Origin: Papiliotrema nemorosa
Lineage: Eukaryota > Basidiomycota > Tremellomycetes > Tremellales > Rhynchogastremaceae
Assembly: GCA_032158125.1 (NCBI GenBank)
Contig: JASKOT010000014.1
Coordinates: 62,001 to 126,000 of the forward strand
Reading direction: 5' to 3'
DNA: 64,000 bases
Part shown: positions 1-11,456 of the stretch, in pieces
Layout of the letters: each line of letters opens with the position of its first letter
Position numbering within the stretch: the stretch's first letter is position 1
The notes under the pieces: generated by a model
The model's input: the letters and a program-made list of their open reading frames with translations, nothing else
Told to the model about the DNA's origin: nothing
The model's database searches: none
Program-made: the position numbers and the translations under genes

Positions 1-1626
1 GATCCAGTCTCCAGGTATATGGCGAACAAGACGTCCGTCGACAATGGCGAAGAATGGGGAAACCGATATTGCCCAACCATTAAGAAAGGTTCTTACGCCT
101 TTCTAGGTTGAGAGTCCGTACCTGTGATCACTCGCAGTGACTTTGCGTTGCTACACAGCGAGACTTTGACCCTTGAGATTCCCCCAGGCTAGTGACTCGG
201 CCACCAACCCAAAACATCTCTGCTCCCCAGAAAGTACTATCCATGACACCAAAGAGGCGTCTCCACAAGTGAGCGTGTCAGAGACTATTCAGGGTCAACC
301 ATTTAGACCAAAAGAGACATCTGCCACCGAGGCGTTTACCCTGCATCCCAAGAACCCAGAACTCACCATGCCCACAAGAGCGATAGGGGACTGCGAGAAG
401 AAGGAGATGAAACTCTGATTAGCACCGATGACAATTAAGGGTCGAGGAGTGAAAGCGTGCTTTGGGAAGGCGGCGCCACCGACAGTCACGAGGAGGTTTG
501 GCTGCATCCCTTTTTACAGTAATTTCCGCCGAGAACTGTAATCCTTTTGTCGCTGGAACATACTCAACAACCTTGATATATCACCCTGTATCCAGAACTC
601 CGGAAGCCAAGGGTTCTCATCTGCATGGGCGCCACCGTATCATCCTCATACGCCACTGCATTGCTGTTCACCCTCTGAGAAGTAAGCAGCCCTTGTCAAA
701 AGTTGTGCACGCTGTGACCTCCACGTTTATGTAGGTAAACAAGTGTTGCTACCGTTCAGGTGGAGCTACGAAGCTTCTCTCTGCTTGACTCATGGCATTT
801 CGACACTACTGCGAGCTCATACGCCTTGTGCTGCGAAGAGGGTCTAGTTGTCACGGTTGAGGAGTGAAGTAAAATACCCTTTCCGGTGTCTGTTATTTTT
901 TGCGCAACCAAAGACAGTCGCTCCACAAAATTAGCTACCCCGCTTCAACCCCGCAACTCACCCACTGAGTCTTAGACGTTCCTGTTCACCTTCGCCACTT
1001 AATTTGGCGTTGTCATAGCCTGAATGGATGGAGTAGATCGCACTTGTAGAATCCCCTCTCAACGACCCTCTGATCCCGGATGCAATTAGTACGAGGCATC
1101 ACTCGGTCACGCTGCGAGCCACACAATTTGGCTGTAATAAAGTGTACAGGAACAACCAGAACAAAAGCTACCATTCTGAATCCAGATGGTCCGAAAGCGT
1201 ACCGGATACGGAGGTTGTGCTCGCCCCATCATAGAAAGAGTGGTCGATGCTGCGGTGACAACCCCAGATCGAAGGCAACTAACCACGACTGAGCTTCTTG
1301 ATTTTTGCGTGATCGTGGAGGAGCTGGTCGTACCTGGCTGACTCTCGGGTGAAACTGAAAAACGCTCCAGGATCTGGAGGCGGCAGTTGGTCATGCCGGG
1401 AGGGATCGTTACCGGCTCAAAAATGCGCAGCCGTGTCATCACGACATGGCGATTGATTTTTGTCTAGGTGGAGGGTCTCGAGGAGACCTCGTACTGGCTC
1501 AGTCACCATGCATGCAGAGGCTCGGTCTCAACTGTCGTTGCCGATCAGAGAAATCATGCAAGCGAAGAATGGTCACGTGGTATTTCCCCGTCTTCCCCTC
1601 AAGATTCAGTCGACAAAACGTACGAT
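1..1626. other. Region with no assignable gene
   Basis: Only short overlapping open frames (up to about 110 codons) occur on both strands, and none gives a recognisable motif or joins to a neighbour through plausible splice sites. A minus-strand frame at 1107-1442 is the longest. It has no domain-like composition. The region lies 3' of the minus-strand membrane gene that ends at 1627, so part of it may be 3' UTR. I see nothing else to support. Confidence 0.5.
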
Positions 1627-2490
1627 TCATGCGGTGTACTCAGGAGGCGCAGCCACCACTTTCTTGTCCACTCCTTCTATGCGCTGTGACCGTGCTTTTC
1701 CCTGTGATCTGATTTCCACGTCTTCGGTCATCCCCGATCGGTCGATGTCCCCAAGTTCCCTTTCCGCCTCCTCATCGAAATCTCGGTGTACAAGTCGATG
1801 CGCCGGGGATGCGAAATGCTTGTGAGGATGTCCGAAGTGGTGACCGGTGAGCCATACGAGCCAACCAGCAGATCCATATGCCCCCGATGATGAGTTGTAA
1901 GATGGGCAGGGCAGCTACGGCTTCCAGACCGTCATTGTACGCTGGGGCGTATGGGTCGCGATACGTGAACATGAGATCGTCAAAGTCGCTCATAATTGTG
2001 AGGACCACCGCGACTATCATTATGACTGGAAATGAGTGACCTTGTCACACATCGTGTGTCTTGGAATGAGCTTACCCAGGTGGCAGGCCATCTGAACAGC
2101 GACATAGGCCACTTCCCCTCCAGCATGATCAAACTTTGAGCTAGAGTCGGTAAGGCTGAGAAAGACCGTCGCCGGGATGTATATCGTCAATGCGACACCG
2201 GCACATGTAAACAGCACCAGTAGTATGATGTTTCCGCTGGTAGTGACCGCGAGTGGGAAGGCTATCAGCCATAATAGAACGTGGATGCCCTAAGGTGTCA
2301 ATTGTCGAACGGCTACAAGCCGCATTTGCGTACGATTAGTGTGTATCGACACCCTGTAGCTATTGCAGAGCGCGTGAACCGCATCCGCAGTGGGCACGGG
2401 GGACGCTGTCAATCGCTTTTCCAGAGAAATCTCATCACGGAGGATCAGGTTCAAGACCCATCGCCAGGATGGGTCAAGAGGAACGTTCAT
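1627..2490 (-). CDS. Small multi-pass membrane protein with C-terminal PPxY, paralogue of the 35.5 kb gene
   Basis: Function unknown. Exon 1 starts with residues MNVPLDPSWRW at 2490. Exon 2 (about 2285-2069) encodes two hydrophobic segments and the stretch DHAGGEVAYVAVQMACH, which matches YDRAGAEVAYLSLQMGLWF in the gene at 35535. Exon 3 (from about 2018) has two more hydrophobic segments ending IICWL-like, then an acidic tail (FDEEAERELGD) ending in APPEYTA. The PPEY is a PPxY motif of the kind that binds WW domains of Rsp5/Nedd4 ligases. Intron positions match the paralogue. Two junctions are uncertain. Exon 1 to 2 does not join in phase with the most obvious donor, and the acidic tail needs an intron of about 67 nt (starting GTATGG) or else a frameshift. 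It may therefore be an ageing copy or pseudogene. Confidence 0.5.
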
Positions 2491-2703
2491 CAGAAGGATG
2501 ATACAGGTGACAATCGCCCGACTGGGTAATTCTCCCCCACCTGTCGGAGGTCGCCGCCCATCAAGTCATCCCGAGATAGCCGTGTTGACATCTCAGCACT
2601 TCCTCAACTTGACCAAAGATCTCGTGTAGCTCGAGGGGACAGCCGATGGTCCCAGGGATCGAGTAAACGTGCCAAGACAGCATTTTTGCTGTCGAAAACC
2701 AAA

Positions 2704-4679
2704 ATGAAGTCGACCTACGTGCCTTCACCTCTGTCGATCCCGACACTCGACGAACCACCGACAGACGAATCTGCTACCTTTCAGCATGCTCCCAGCGGTC
2801 CTCTGAAACGCGAGTGGGAGCCTGGATGTCAGCCGGACGAAGTATATGACCGATATCTGCCCCATTGGCGTGCTGCCTCGAGGAGATGGCTCGTGAAGCG
2901 ATTGCGAGATGAAAAGGAATGGTTCGCGAACATGCAGGAGAAGGTTAGGACTCCAGCGAGGGATACCTATTTCTACTGGACGGCTGTATTTGGGAGTATG
3001 TCCATGCATTCTGTCCCGTCTCGCTGTGTCTGACTCACTTTCCAGCCCATATGTTCTTTGTCGCATTGCTTCCCATGTTCTTCTTCTTCTACAATCCGGT
3101 CAAAGGGAGAAGGTACGTCGTCTAATTCGTCTGTCGTGACAAGTCCGCTCATGATTCTCCAGCTTGTTATATATCGTCAGTCTAGGCGTGTACGTCTCGT
3201 CCTTTGTGAAGGACCTGGTGTGTACCCCGAGGCCTTATAGTCCTCCCGTAATCCGACTCTGTGCGTCAATCGATCCGATGAGCTCCGCTATGACTGACGT
3301 TAAGCGATGAGCACTCATCACAACGAGTACGGTCGGTACTCTAATACTCCTAATCGTACTATACTGACTCACAGGTTTCCCTTCGTCTCATTCTACAAAT
3401 ACCGTTAGCATTGGCCTATTCTTTGCTCAGCTGTTGTGGGAAGCGAGGACGACTGTACATCCAGGAGTGCTGTTCTTTGGGCACATTGGTGAGTTTTTAG
3501 CCTTCAAAGGAAGACCCTTCGGAGCCAGCGCTCATACCAGTGAACTTCATCTACATCACGAGCGTCGTTGGCGGCAGACTGTACACCGGCATGCACTCGA
3601 CCAGTGAGCTCTCATGGTGGATCAAGCTGACCTTTAGTGGATGTCATCGGTGGAAGTATCATGGGAGTTGCGTGCTGGCTGTTTTGGATGCTCGTTCAAG
3701 ACATGTCCGAAGCATGGGTAAATAGCGGAACAATATGGGGTGCGTTCAACGGTCTGTGCACCCGCTCACTGTGTAGTCCCGGCCATCGCAATCCCCCTCA
3801 CTCTCGCCCTCGTCCATCTCCACCCAGAACCCATAGATGACTGTCCCTGCTTCGAGGACGCCATATCTGTCCTCTCTTGCTCCATGGGCTCTTTCGTCGG
3901 TCATTGGTATATCTCACAAGGCGGCATGACACATTTGATGGTCAGCGAAAAGTCAGTGTTCGACGCAGGTCTTGTGTTTGGCGCTTCCATCGCGCTGGGT
4001 CGCATCGTGTTCGGTGAGTATGAGTCTTGGAACCGGATTGACGTTGTAGGTCTGGGGACAATGATGGTCTTCAGGATGTTCACGAAGTCTGGACTGCTCC
4101 GCGTTCTCCCACCGGCTATCCGTCTGGCAGCAAAGGGTTTTGACCTCGAATTGACCACACGAAAGCACTACAAGGCGGCGACGTGAGTCTATACTATCGA
4201 CTCCAAGCTGTGATTGACTTCAGTGAATACAATGAGGTCCCACATAACGATCTACAACCTGTGCCGTCTTTCGTCGATCTGCGAGCTAGTCTAGATTCAA
4301 CATCTGCGGAGAATTCGCCAATCGATAGCGGAGCCAGTACCCCAGCTGCTCGCCGCATGTCTGCAAGGAGTTTATCGCCCATGAGACCGATGATTCCAGA
4401 AAGTCTGCGATCCCGAAGAAAGGGCAGCAAGGAGGTGGATATAGACCCGGTGCAATTGATGGACGGCGACCATTTCGTATGGGTGTCAAAAAGGAGAAGG
4501 AAGTCCAAAGCAGAACGAGCAAAGTATGATGCCGAAGGTGAGGTCATTGACTTCGCTCAGTGTATTGATGCGCAGTCTTGACGAAGGTCGGAGTATATGC
4601 GGGGTTGGGTTACCTGGCGACGACTACGCTGCCGATACTCTTTGGATACATTGAGTCGGATATTTTCCATCTGTCATGA
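2704..4679 (+). CDS. LCB3: Dihydrosphingosine/sphingosine-1-phosphate phosphatase (Lcb3/Ysr2 type)
   Basis: Removes phosphate from sphingoid base 1-phosphates in the ER membrane, feeding ceramide synthesis. All three PAP2-superfamily motifs are visible on successive exons: KDLVCTPRP (K-x6-RP), FPSSH, and GRLYTGMHSTMD (R-x5-H-x3-D, with the D restored by splicing). Several hydrophobic segments follow. The protein is about 550 residues, in the usual range. The ATG at 2704 is the first in frame; the frame extends upstream only through TTG. The last intron (4538-4575) is only 38 nt. Splicing it gives a C-terminal hydrophobic helix ending FHLS at 4679, while reading through stops at 4581. The splice is in phase and adds a membrane segment, so I prefer it. 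Neighbours are the divergent membrane gene at 2490 and the DUF6534 cluster downstream. Confidence 0.85.
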
Positions 4680-5188
4680 TTTGCCCATGGGTAGTGAGTC
4701 TATTTTAATGCATGGGGGTGGGTTGCGATTTCTGCGGACACTCCTCCCCGATCGAATAACAAAAGTCGACCATATGTTCCCATGTGCCTGAAGGTACGGT
4801 GTAGATCCTGGCAAGTTCCTGACGCCATGCGGTGATGCGGCAAGGGATTCGAGGAGATACGCGCCGGAAACAGTCATGCGCATCCGACGTCTTGAATGTA
4901 TCGGGAGCAACATCATTCACGAACTCACCGTGTCATATATTGGCCTCTGATCAAATATGTCGCGGGTTCGAGGATGGGTTCTACGCGACTAGCCATAAGG
5001 TGTGTCTCTCAAATCTATATCGTCATGTAGACCGGGCTGGACAGCAACCCCCTGACCCCTACTCAAAGCTCGTATTGCTCGAACCCCCCCCCCCTCCCCC
5101 TCCTTTGGGCGTCAACTTTAGCTTGACACGGATCTCCACCTCTTTTTCCTAGACGACCACCCTGGACTGACCTGCGAGTCTGACACCG
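4680..5188. other. Intergenic region between LCB3 and the first DUF6534-like gene
   Basis: No gene seen. It holds the LCB3 3' UTR and the promoter of the next gene, including a pyrimidine-rich tract with a C run at about 5085-5103. Confidence 0.5.
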
Positions 5189-5195
5189 TATATAA
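5189..5195 (+). promoter_or_regulatory. TATA box of DUF6534-like gene A
   Basis: TATATAA lies about 91 bp before the ATG at 5286, followed by a CT-rich leader. The same element at nearly the same distance precedes the gene at 42003 and the MARVEL-like gene at 32250. Confidence 0.5.
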
Positions 5196-5285
5196 CCCTA
5201 CGCCCCTCTTCTCACATTCATCTTCTCATCCACCCACTCTCACTCGATTCACCTGAACTCACTACGCGTACATTTCCTGCTCATC

Positions 5286-7122
5286 ATGATCACCGAGATC
5301 CAGGGCTTCAACGAGACTCAAGCTACTGTGCTCTTTGCCAAAGATGCGGTATGTATGCTCTGGTCTTGCACCGCGGCTATCCTCTAGTCATGTACATCGC
5401 TGATGGAGTAGCACTTCATGCTCGGTACGCGCGCGACGTACAATCGAGATAGATGATCACAAGCTAATGTCTTGAAAGGTTGTCAATTCGCCTCGCTGGT
5501 CATCGACACCTTCCTTGCGTAAAGCTTGTTGCCGACCTTGACGACCGCAGCTGATCAGCAGGGGCGTGCTTTTTATGCAGATGCACAAGTATTTCACGTG
5601 GATACTCCTCACTTGTACACCGTCAGGACTAGACTGACTTTGATCGCAGTTTCCAAAAGGGCGATAAATGGTGGACTCGAGCGATCGTCATCTGGACAGC
5701 GGTATGTCTGCTATCTAGCTATATGGCAAGAACAACACTCTGATCAATCAGGTCATGAACACTGTCGTCACCACGTACTACTGTATGTCTACCGCTGCCG
5801 CTTCATTACCCTTCGCTCGGATCATGCGCTGATCCACAAGGGGCGTACATCTCTTATCTGTTTGTCGACAACTTTGGTCGTTGGCTGTGAGTATATGGAC
5901 CTACGATCTGATTGAGCTGACACGCTCAGGCCTTGGCTTGAAGTCAGGTCCGTCTCAGTCATGGAGAAACCCTTGGTTCACACTGATGTCCCAGATGGCT
6001 CATGATGATGCCAACCTTTGATGGTGAGCTTTGACCTCCCAACAAGACTCAAGCCCGATTGACGCCCTCAGTGATGTGTGTCGCGGTCGTCCAAGGTTTC
6101 TTCGCATACCGAGCCTTCTTGTTGACCGGGCGATTCTGGCCTTTGCTTATCATTGTCTGGGTGAATGGTATCGACTTATCCCCATGATCATCGTGCTGAC
6201 CGCATACAGTGTTTGATTCTCGCTGCGTATGCTACATATCCCCACTCATAAGGTCATACTGACGCAACGCAGCATTGGGGGAGCCCTTGGAGTCACCATC
6301 GTGTTCGGCGGTCAAGAATCGCTACTCGGCGCCAGTCACTCTGGGCCAACCCTCATTAGTGAGCCCCTGCCCGTGATCGACCCTACCGATCCTGTCACGC
6401 TTGCTAAAAGACAGCTTGGACAGCTACCACCACTGCTGCTGATGTTCTGATTGCCTCTGGAATCTTGTATGGTCTTCTCAAGTCCAAATCTGGGTACGTG
6501 ACCTAGGTGAGATGAACGAAAGGTTAACTCACGTCCAGATGGCAGCATACCGATAAGGTAAGCTCTGGCGATCGTATGATCCTCGCTGATGGTCAGCTTA
6601 TCACCCGACTGATCCGATTGACCTTTGAAGCCCAGCTTCCCCCAACTTTGCTGTCCATCGCTTACGTTGCCGAATGGTCTGTTACTCCCTCGTCGCTCCT
6701 CGGAGCTTTGTTCCAGGTCAGCTAGCTCAAGCCGCGTGGCTGTATGGAAGCTGAGCTCCAGGCGCTCCAGTGTAAAGCGTACACTTGTGGTCTCCTCTTC
6801 TCCCTCAACAGTCGAGTTGATCTCACTTCTCAAGCTGAAGATACCGTCGTGAGCGCTTACTCCTCTTCTTGTTTACGATGCTGACGTGTGATAGAACCCT
6901 CAGATTTACGGCATGTCATCCCGAGCAACTCGACAGCCCACCACCGGCGGTATCCAAGTCCAGGTCGAGACCGAGACCTATGTGACAGGCTACGAAGATG
7001 CCTCGAACAAACGACGAAACTCATTCTTGAACGATGATATCGAATCGGGCCACAAGGAGACACCATTCGAGAATATCAGTACGACCCGTCTTACTACTCC
7101 CGACCAGCCTACTCGTTTCTAA
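5286..7122 (+). CDS. DUF6534-like multi-pass membrane protein, copy A
   Basis: Function unknown. The architecture (about seven hydrophobic segments, then a polar tail) fits the basidiomycete DUF6534 membrane family. At least a dozen short exons join in phase. Landmarks are GCQFASLVIDTFLA, SYLFVDNFG, FFAYRAFLLTGR, and the conserved late block GWQHTDKLITRLIRLTFEAQ, followed by LLGALFQALQCKAY. The tail contains IQVQVETETY. A tricky segment near 5890-6025 resolves with two introns to GRWLPWLEVRWL, aligning gap-free with GLWSPFAETKWL of copy B. Copy A therefore looks intact. It is followed in the same orientation by a decayed copy and by copy B, a tandem array. The exact start of each small exon was set by comparison with copy B. 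Confidence 0.7.
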
Positions 7123-7549
7123 GGGGATACTGGTCGAAGCGCTCCACTAGGATACCCGCTTCCCCGAGCCACCCTGCTTTGACCTGCTAGCCGTCCCTGA
7201 ATAGGGAATTCGACAAGACTTCTCGACTTTTCGTTCTCAGAGGTCCCAGGATTGTGAATACGCTTGATTATACCTCTGGAGTCTTTATGTGCATAGATTG
7301 TCGATATGACTTGTCATGATCACTTGGAGAAATACTAAATCCACTGATTGTGACTTGATGCCGCAATACGTAGCCAGGAACTAGGCTCATCCTGAAGGTA
7401 CCCCGAACGTTTCAGGTGACTCCATGCTGGTGATCGGCAGTCAAACCCTCTGTTCAGACGCTTCGGCAAGCACTTTGCACATTCTCCGGATCAGAGATGA
7501 TCGGAACAACGCGATCAAACTCGCACCGCAGGTCTCCCAAGAGATGGAA

Positions 7550-8202
7550 AAGACTGAGATACTCTCACCTGAACCAGTGTTTCTCTTTCTTCGCATCCGC
7601 CTCAACATCTGACTTGATGCTCCCAGGAGTCGATGGGTACACGGGAGCCGACCCAGCAGCCATTTTCACCCCTCAAGCGGTAAGACTTACATACTAGCAT
7701 TCTATGGTTGCGTTGGAGATCGGTCTTTGGTCGTCAATATGGGTCACTGATGGCGGTCACATATTTTGGGTGAGATACTGCTGCAATCTTTACGACGAGT
7801 GGCTAGATCGTGCAGCGGAATTCTCGCAATGCAGGTGTGTTGCCAGATGGGTGGACGAATGGAGTCAGCCATACCATCTATCCACTCGGGGTGTGATTCT
7901 GATATCTGGTCGTCGAGCCTGACTCCCTACTCGGTGCTGTTTTCCAGACGTTACAGTGCAAAGCCTTCGCTGTGGGACTTATGGTCTCCCTTAACAATGG
8001 ACTGGATGTAGACTCAGAATACCCCTACGAGCACGAAGGGTGCACGAGCGAGTCGATCAGCTTGCTCACTTTATCATGTGGCTAAATCACACAGCCACAA
8101 GTCTTCGACATGACTACACGAAACCCTACCGAAATTCACGTCAATGTCGAAACCGAGACATACATTCAGGAGAGCTTTGCAGGATCGACACAGATGGCCT
8201 GA
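7550..8202 (+). pseudogene. Degenerate DUF6534-like copy between copies A and B
   Basis: The 3' part aligns with its neighbours: LLGAVFQTLQCKAFAVGL against LLGALFQALQCKAYTCGL of copy A, and a final exon reading MTTRNPTEIHVNVETETY ending at 8202. Upstream, fragments such as ILWLRWRS (copy B: ILWGLWRS) and a WVTDGG remnant of the GWSHTD block lie in different frames. The counterpart of the 84-nt EAQ-to-LFQ stretch is 82 nt here, which breaks the frame near 7920. No N-terminal exons are recognisable between 7123 and 7550. I read this as a 5'-truncated, frameshifted tandem copy. A sequencing error could mimic the 2-nt loss but not the missing 5' half. Confidence 0.6.
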
Positions 8203-9289
8203 TGATGGGGTCAACTGGCACGAGAAGCCAACAAGCACAACGATGCTTCTTCCGACTTTGGAGAAGACAAGCTCTCCCCTCTTGGCTTTGGCAGTCGAGC
8301 GAGGTTGACGTCTCCTGAGGGTCAATAAGGTGCCTGAGCGGAGCGAGGAGAGAGAATAGTCAGGTCACCGGCCTATCGCGCCGTCATCTATCCTCTGCTG
8401 ATCCTGTCTGAGCTGTCTCTACTGCTCACGGACGATGCATACCTTTTTGCTGTACATATGGGCTAGACTCGCGTCAACGGCTTCGATGTTCTAGCATGGC
8501 CTGATCCCCATCGACGTTTGGACCACCTTGACGACTCATTTCGAGGGGTTCCTTTGGGTCAGGTCGGGGGGAGGGTAGACCCTACTCCGGCGAGGAACCA
8601 CTTTTTGCCTCCGGAGCACGCTTGACCCTCGCCACAGTCCTATCTCCAGATATGTTTGCCGAGTGAAACAATGGATCATCCAGTTGGAACACAGGCTCCT
8701 CTCCGTCTCATTCTCTGACAAATCAAAGTCATTCCCACCTCATACATGATGTGTTTATGGATGAGACCTGGCTGGTAAATTGCAACTCGCCACCCGAGAC
8801 CCATTGGAGTAGAGTGTCACTCAACCCCATGACCCGTCAACCCTTCTCCTCCACTCTCGTTTCATCCCATCAAAGCACCAATCACCATGGTGACCGAACA
8901 CATGGTACCTGACTCCTGCCCCATCTCTCGATCAAATGCAGCTCAGACCCTCCCGATTCGCATATCCAGACCGACTGATCTATTCAGTCCATACTCTCCC
9001 AGGGTCTAACAGTTCCAACTGACCCCATTCCGTCTCCGCTACGTTCGAGATGAAGGTCTAAGGGACAATCGTATGAAGATGTCCCCATCTAGCTCATCGA
9101 TGCTACGCGTTGATTGCAATTCCCATCCTGGGAAATGTCACCACTAATGCCCCTCATTTGAGGGGTTCGAAGGGGCGCAACAAGGTCTGACCTAGACTTT
9201 CAAGGGACTCCTCGATGCCCGGATACCTCACGAACAGGACAAGGGCGCTCGTAACGCATGGATGCCTGCTCTGAGCATTGACGACGAGA
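8203..9289. other. Intergenic region upstream of DUF6534 copy B
   Basis: No convincing gene. An ATG at 8887 followed closely by a GTACCT donor-like site could be the relic first exon of another family member, but no further exons align. The remainder is probably promoter. Confidence 0.35.
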
Positions 9290-9296
9290 TATATAG
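9290..9296 (+). promoter_or_regulatory. TATA box of DUF6534-like gene B
   Basis: TATATAG about 150 bp before the ATG at 9445, with a CT-rich leader between. Confidence 0.35.
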
Positions 9297-9444
9297 TCTC
9301 CCCCCATCACCTCGTCCCCCTTCACCCAGGTCTACTGTTCTCCTCTCCACTTGTTCGCTTCGACAGTCGTTCTTACCTTGACATAACCACAGCTCGTCTC
9401 TCTCGCGAATCTCATCCCCTCGACCACCGCACGGACGCACCAAG

Positions 9445-11034
9445 ATGTCTATCCCCACAACTGAAGCCGAGATCGCAGCGGTCTTTGCAGACAAGGCGGT
9501 GAGTCAGCCTCTGACAACCTCCTAGTCGCGTACTGATGGCCACGTAGAAGTTCTCCTTGGGTTGCATGTTTGCGCAGATTGTCGTTGACACCTTCTTCGC
9601 GTGAGTACACCTCTTCGCCTCTTGCCCCATCGAGAGTATTGGCTGACGCGATGTTCAGCGGTGTCATGACTATGCAGGTCATCACCTATTTCCGACTCTC
9701 CTTCAAGAAGGACTCGATGTATACCAAGGCCATTGTCATCTTTGCAGTTCTCATCAACGCTGCCATTACGGTGTATCTGTGGGTAAGTCGATCCAGATTT
9801 TCCTCTTCGCGACGAGGCCACGTGCATGCGACCACGACGGGCCCTCACTGATCATCAGGTGTTCATCCAGTACCTCTTCGTCGACAACTTTGTAAGCATA
9901 GCTATACTCGACTCGAATGTCGCTGAAAATCGTAGGGTCTCTGGTCCCCGTTCGCCGAAACCAAATGGCTCGCTCCATTCCCCTTCCTCGACGCTCTCAA
10001 CTCGGGTGCTTGTCAAGCTTTCTTCACTTACCGTGCATGGCGACTAACCGGTCGGCACATCATCGTACCTATCGTCATCGGTGCTCTCATTCTCACCTCG
10101 TGAGCACGACAACAAAGTGTGAAACAATAGAGCATCATCTGAACATTAGCATCGGTGCCACATTGTCCGTCTGGATCATCTTCTCTCGATTCGACTCCCT
10201 GTTCCTCGCTGCCGGTGTTTCTATCCCTGAAAACAGTGAGTAGATTCTCAAATCTGGTAAGACCTCGGCTGACATTCAGTCTGGCTGGCGTCTATCATGA
10301 CTGCCGATATCATCATTACAACTTGTAGTAAGTCCGACTGCCGCCTGAGGCTTCCGCGCTCACCATGTAGTCCTTTGGGGTCTCTGGCGAAGCCGAACCG
10401 GATGGTCTCACACTGACCGAGTAAGCCTTTCTGTCCCCATCGCCTCCAGAGCTTACCATGTTAGACCATTGGTCGACTCATCCGAATGACGCTCGAGTCT
10501 CAAGTCCCTCCTACATTGTAAGTAGACACACAGGCAGCAAATACCCGCTGACAATCAGCGTCGCAGTCACCTTTATGATCGAGTTCTCCAAAGAACCTTC
10601 CTCGCTCTTCGGCTCTACTCTTCAAGGTATCCAACCCAAGCTCTACGCCATGGGACTCATGTACGCGCTCAACCAGCGAGTCGCCATGGAAGACGAGAAG
10701 GATGAGACCGAGACGGTGAGTTTTCAGCTTTACCAGGTCTGTATATGCTGACTTGCAGAATGGCAACGTCTATGCCTTGTCCAACCGACCCACCCAAAAG
10801 ACCATTCAAGTGGAAGTGGAGACCGACACTTTTGTCCAGACTGAGACTATTGTCGCTCCTGCTACTGGACTCAACAGAGTGAGTGGTTTCTCACACCCGT
10901 ATTGTGAACTCGATTGCTGATCGACGCAGGGCTACAGTGACGATGAGAAGGTTCGAGATCTCGAATCGCTCTCTGATGGTCCAAACGAAGGTCACTCGGT
11001 CCCATACGGATCTCACGTCACTCTCACTCGATGA
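9445..11034 (+). CDS. DUF6534-like multi-pass membrane protein, copy B
   Basis: Function unknown. It belongs to the same family as the gene at 5286. Exons join in phase to give MSIPTTEAEIAAVFADKA, then FSLGCMFAQIVVDTFFA, IQYLFVDNFGLWSPFAETKW, ACQAFFTYRAWRLTGR and ILWGLWRSRTGWSHTD. After that come IGRLIRMTLESQVPP and FGSTLQGIQPKLYAMGLMYA. The polar C-terminal tail carries IQVEVETDTFV and ends SHVTLTR at 11034. Six to seven hydrophobic segments precede the tail. Intron positions match copy A, supporting tandem duplication. The intron after the WSHTD block and the one after VPPT are short and were placed by alignment. Nothing in the sequence identifies a ligand or substrate. Confidence 0.7.
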
Positions 11035-11456
11035 TGGAAGAAAGCCCATTTCTCGCCTATCTCCCTGCCATCTCTATCATGCCTAATTTCCCCTCGTTCA
11101 GCGTGTCTTCACCTCCCGCTTTCCACTCTTTCATGTTTATAGCATTCACAGCACTCTCTTCATCATCGTACTCGTACTACGGGACGGACTGTATATAGAT
11201 AGACCCAGGGAATGCATGTATATTTGGACACACCATGGTGCCTTGCACCCAAACCAATAGTCTTGCGGTGAGTGAGAGGATGCTATTATGCCGAAATCAG
11301 TCGCGTCAACCAAGCTGTCCTCGGACAAAAGCAAGCCGGCTCGACCACACCTCTTCCCATTCCCGCCATCACCCTCTGACTCTCCGCTATCCGCATTCTT
11401 CTCCCTGCCAACTAGAGGACTGTCGTCGGCTCGAAGTGCTGACATTTTGGTCCAGC
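11035..11456. other. Intergenic region before the lipase
   Basis: No gene seen. It is likely the 3' UTR of the DUF6534 gene and the lipase promoter; a TATATAG-like sequence lies near 11190. Confidence 0.4.

Noticed and set aside
5085..5103. C-run in the leader of copy A
   Set aside because: Simple pyrimidine tract, common before fungal start sites; not a defined element.
5890..6025. Apparent stop codons in DUF6534 copy A suggesting a pseudogene
   Set aside because: Two short introns with good branch points remove them and restore a gap-free alignment with copy B.
6336..6833. 165-codon minus-strand frame
   Set aside because: Antisense of well-aligned DUF6534 copy A exons.
9155..9185. GGTTCGAA sequence resembling a tRNA T-loop
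   Set aside because: Flanks are G-rich on both sides and cannot form the T-arm stem; no acceptor or anticodon arm.
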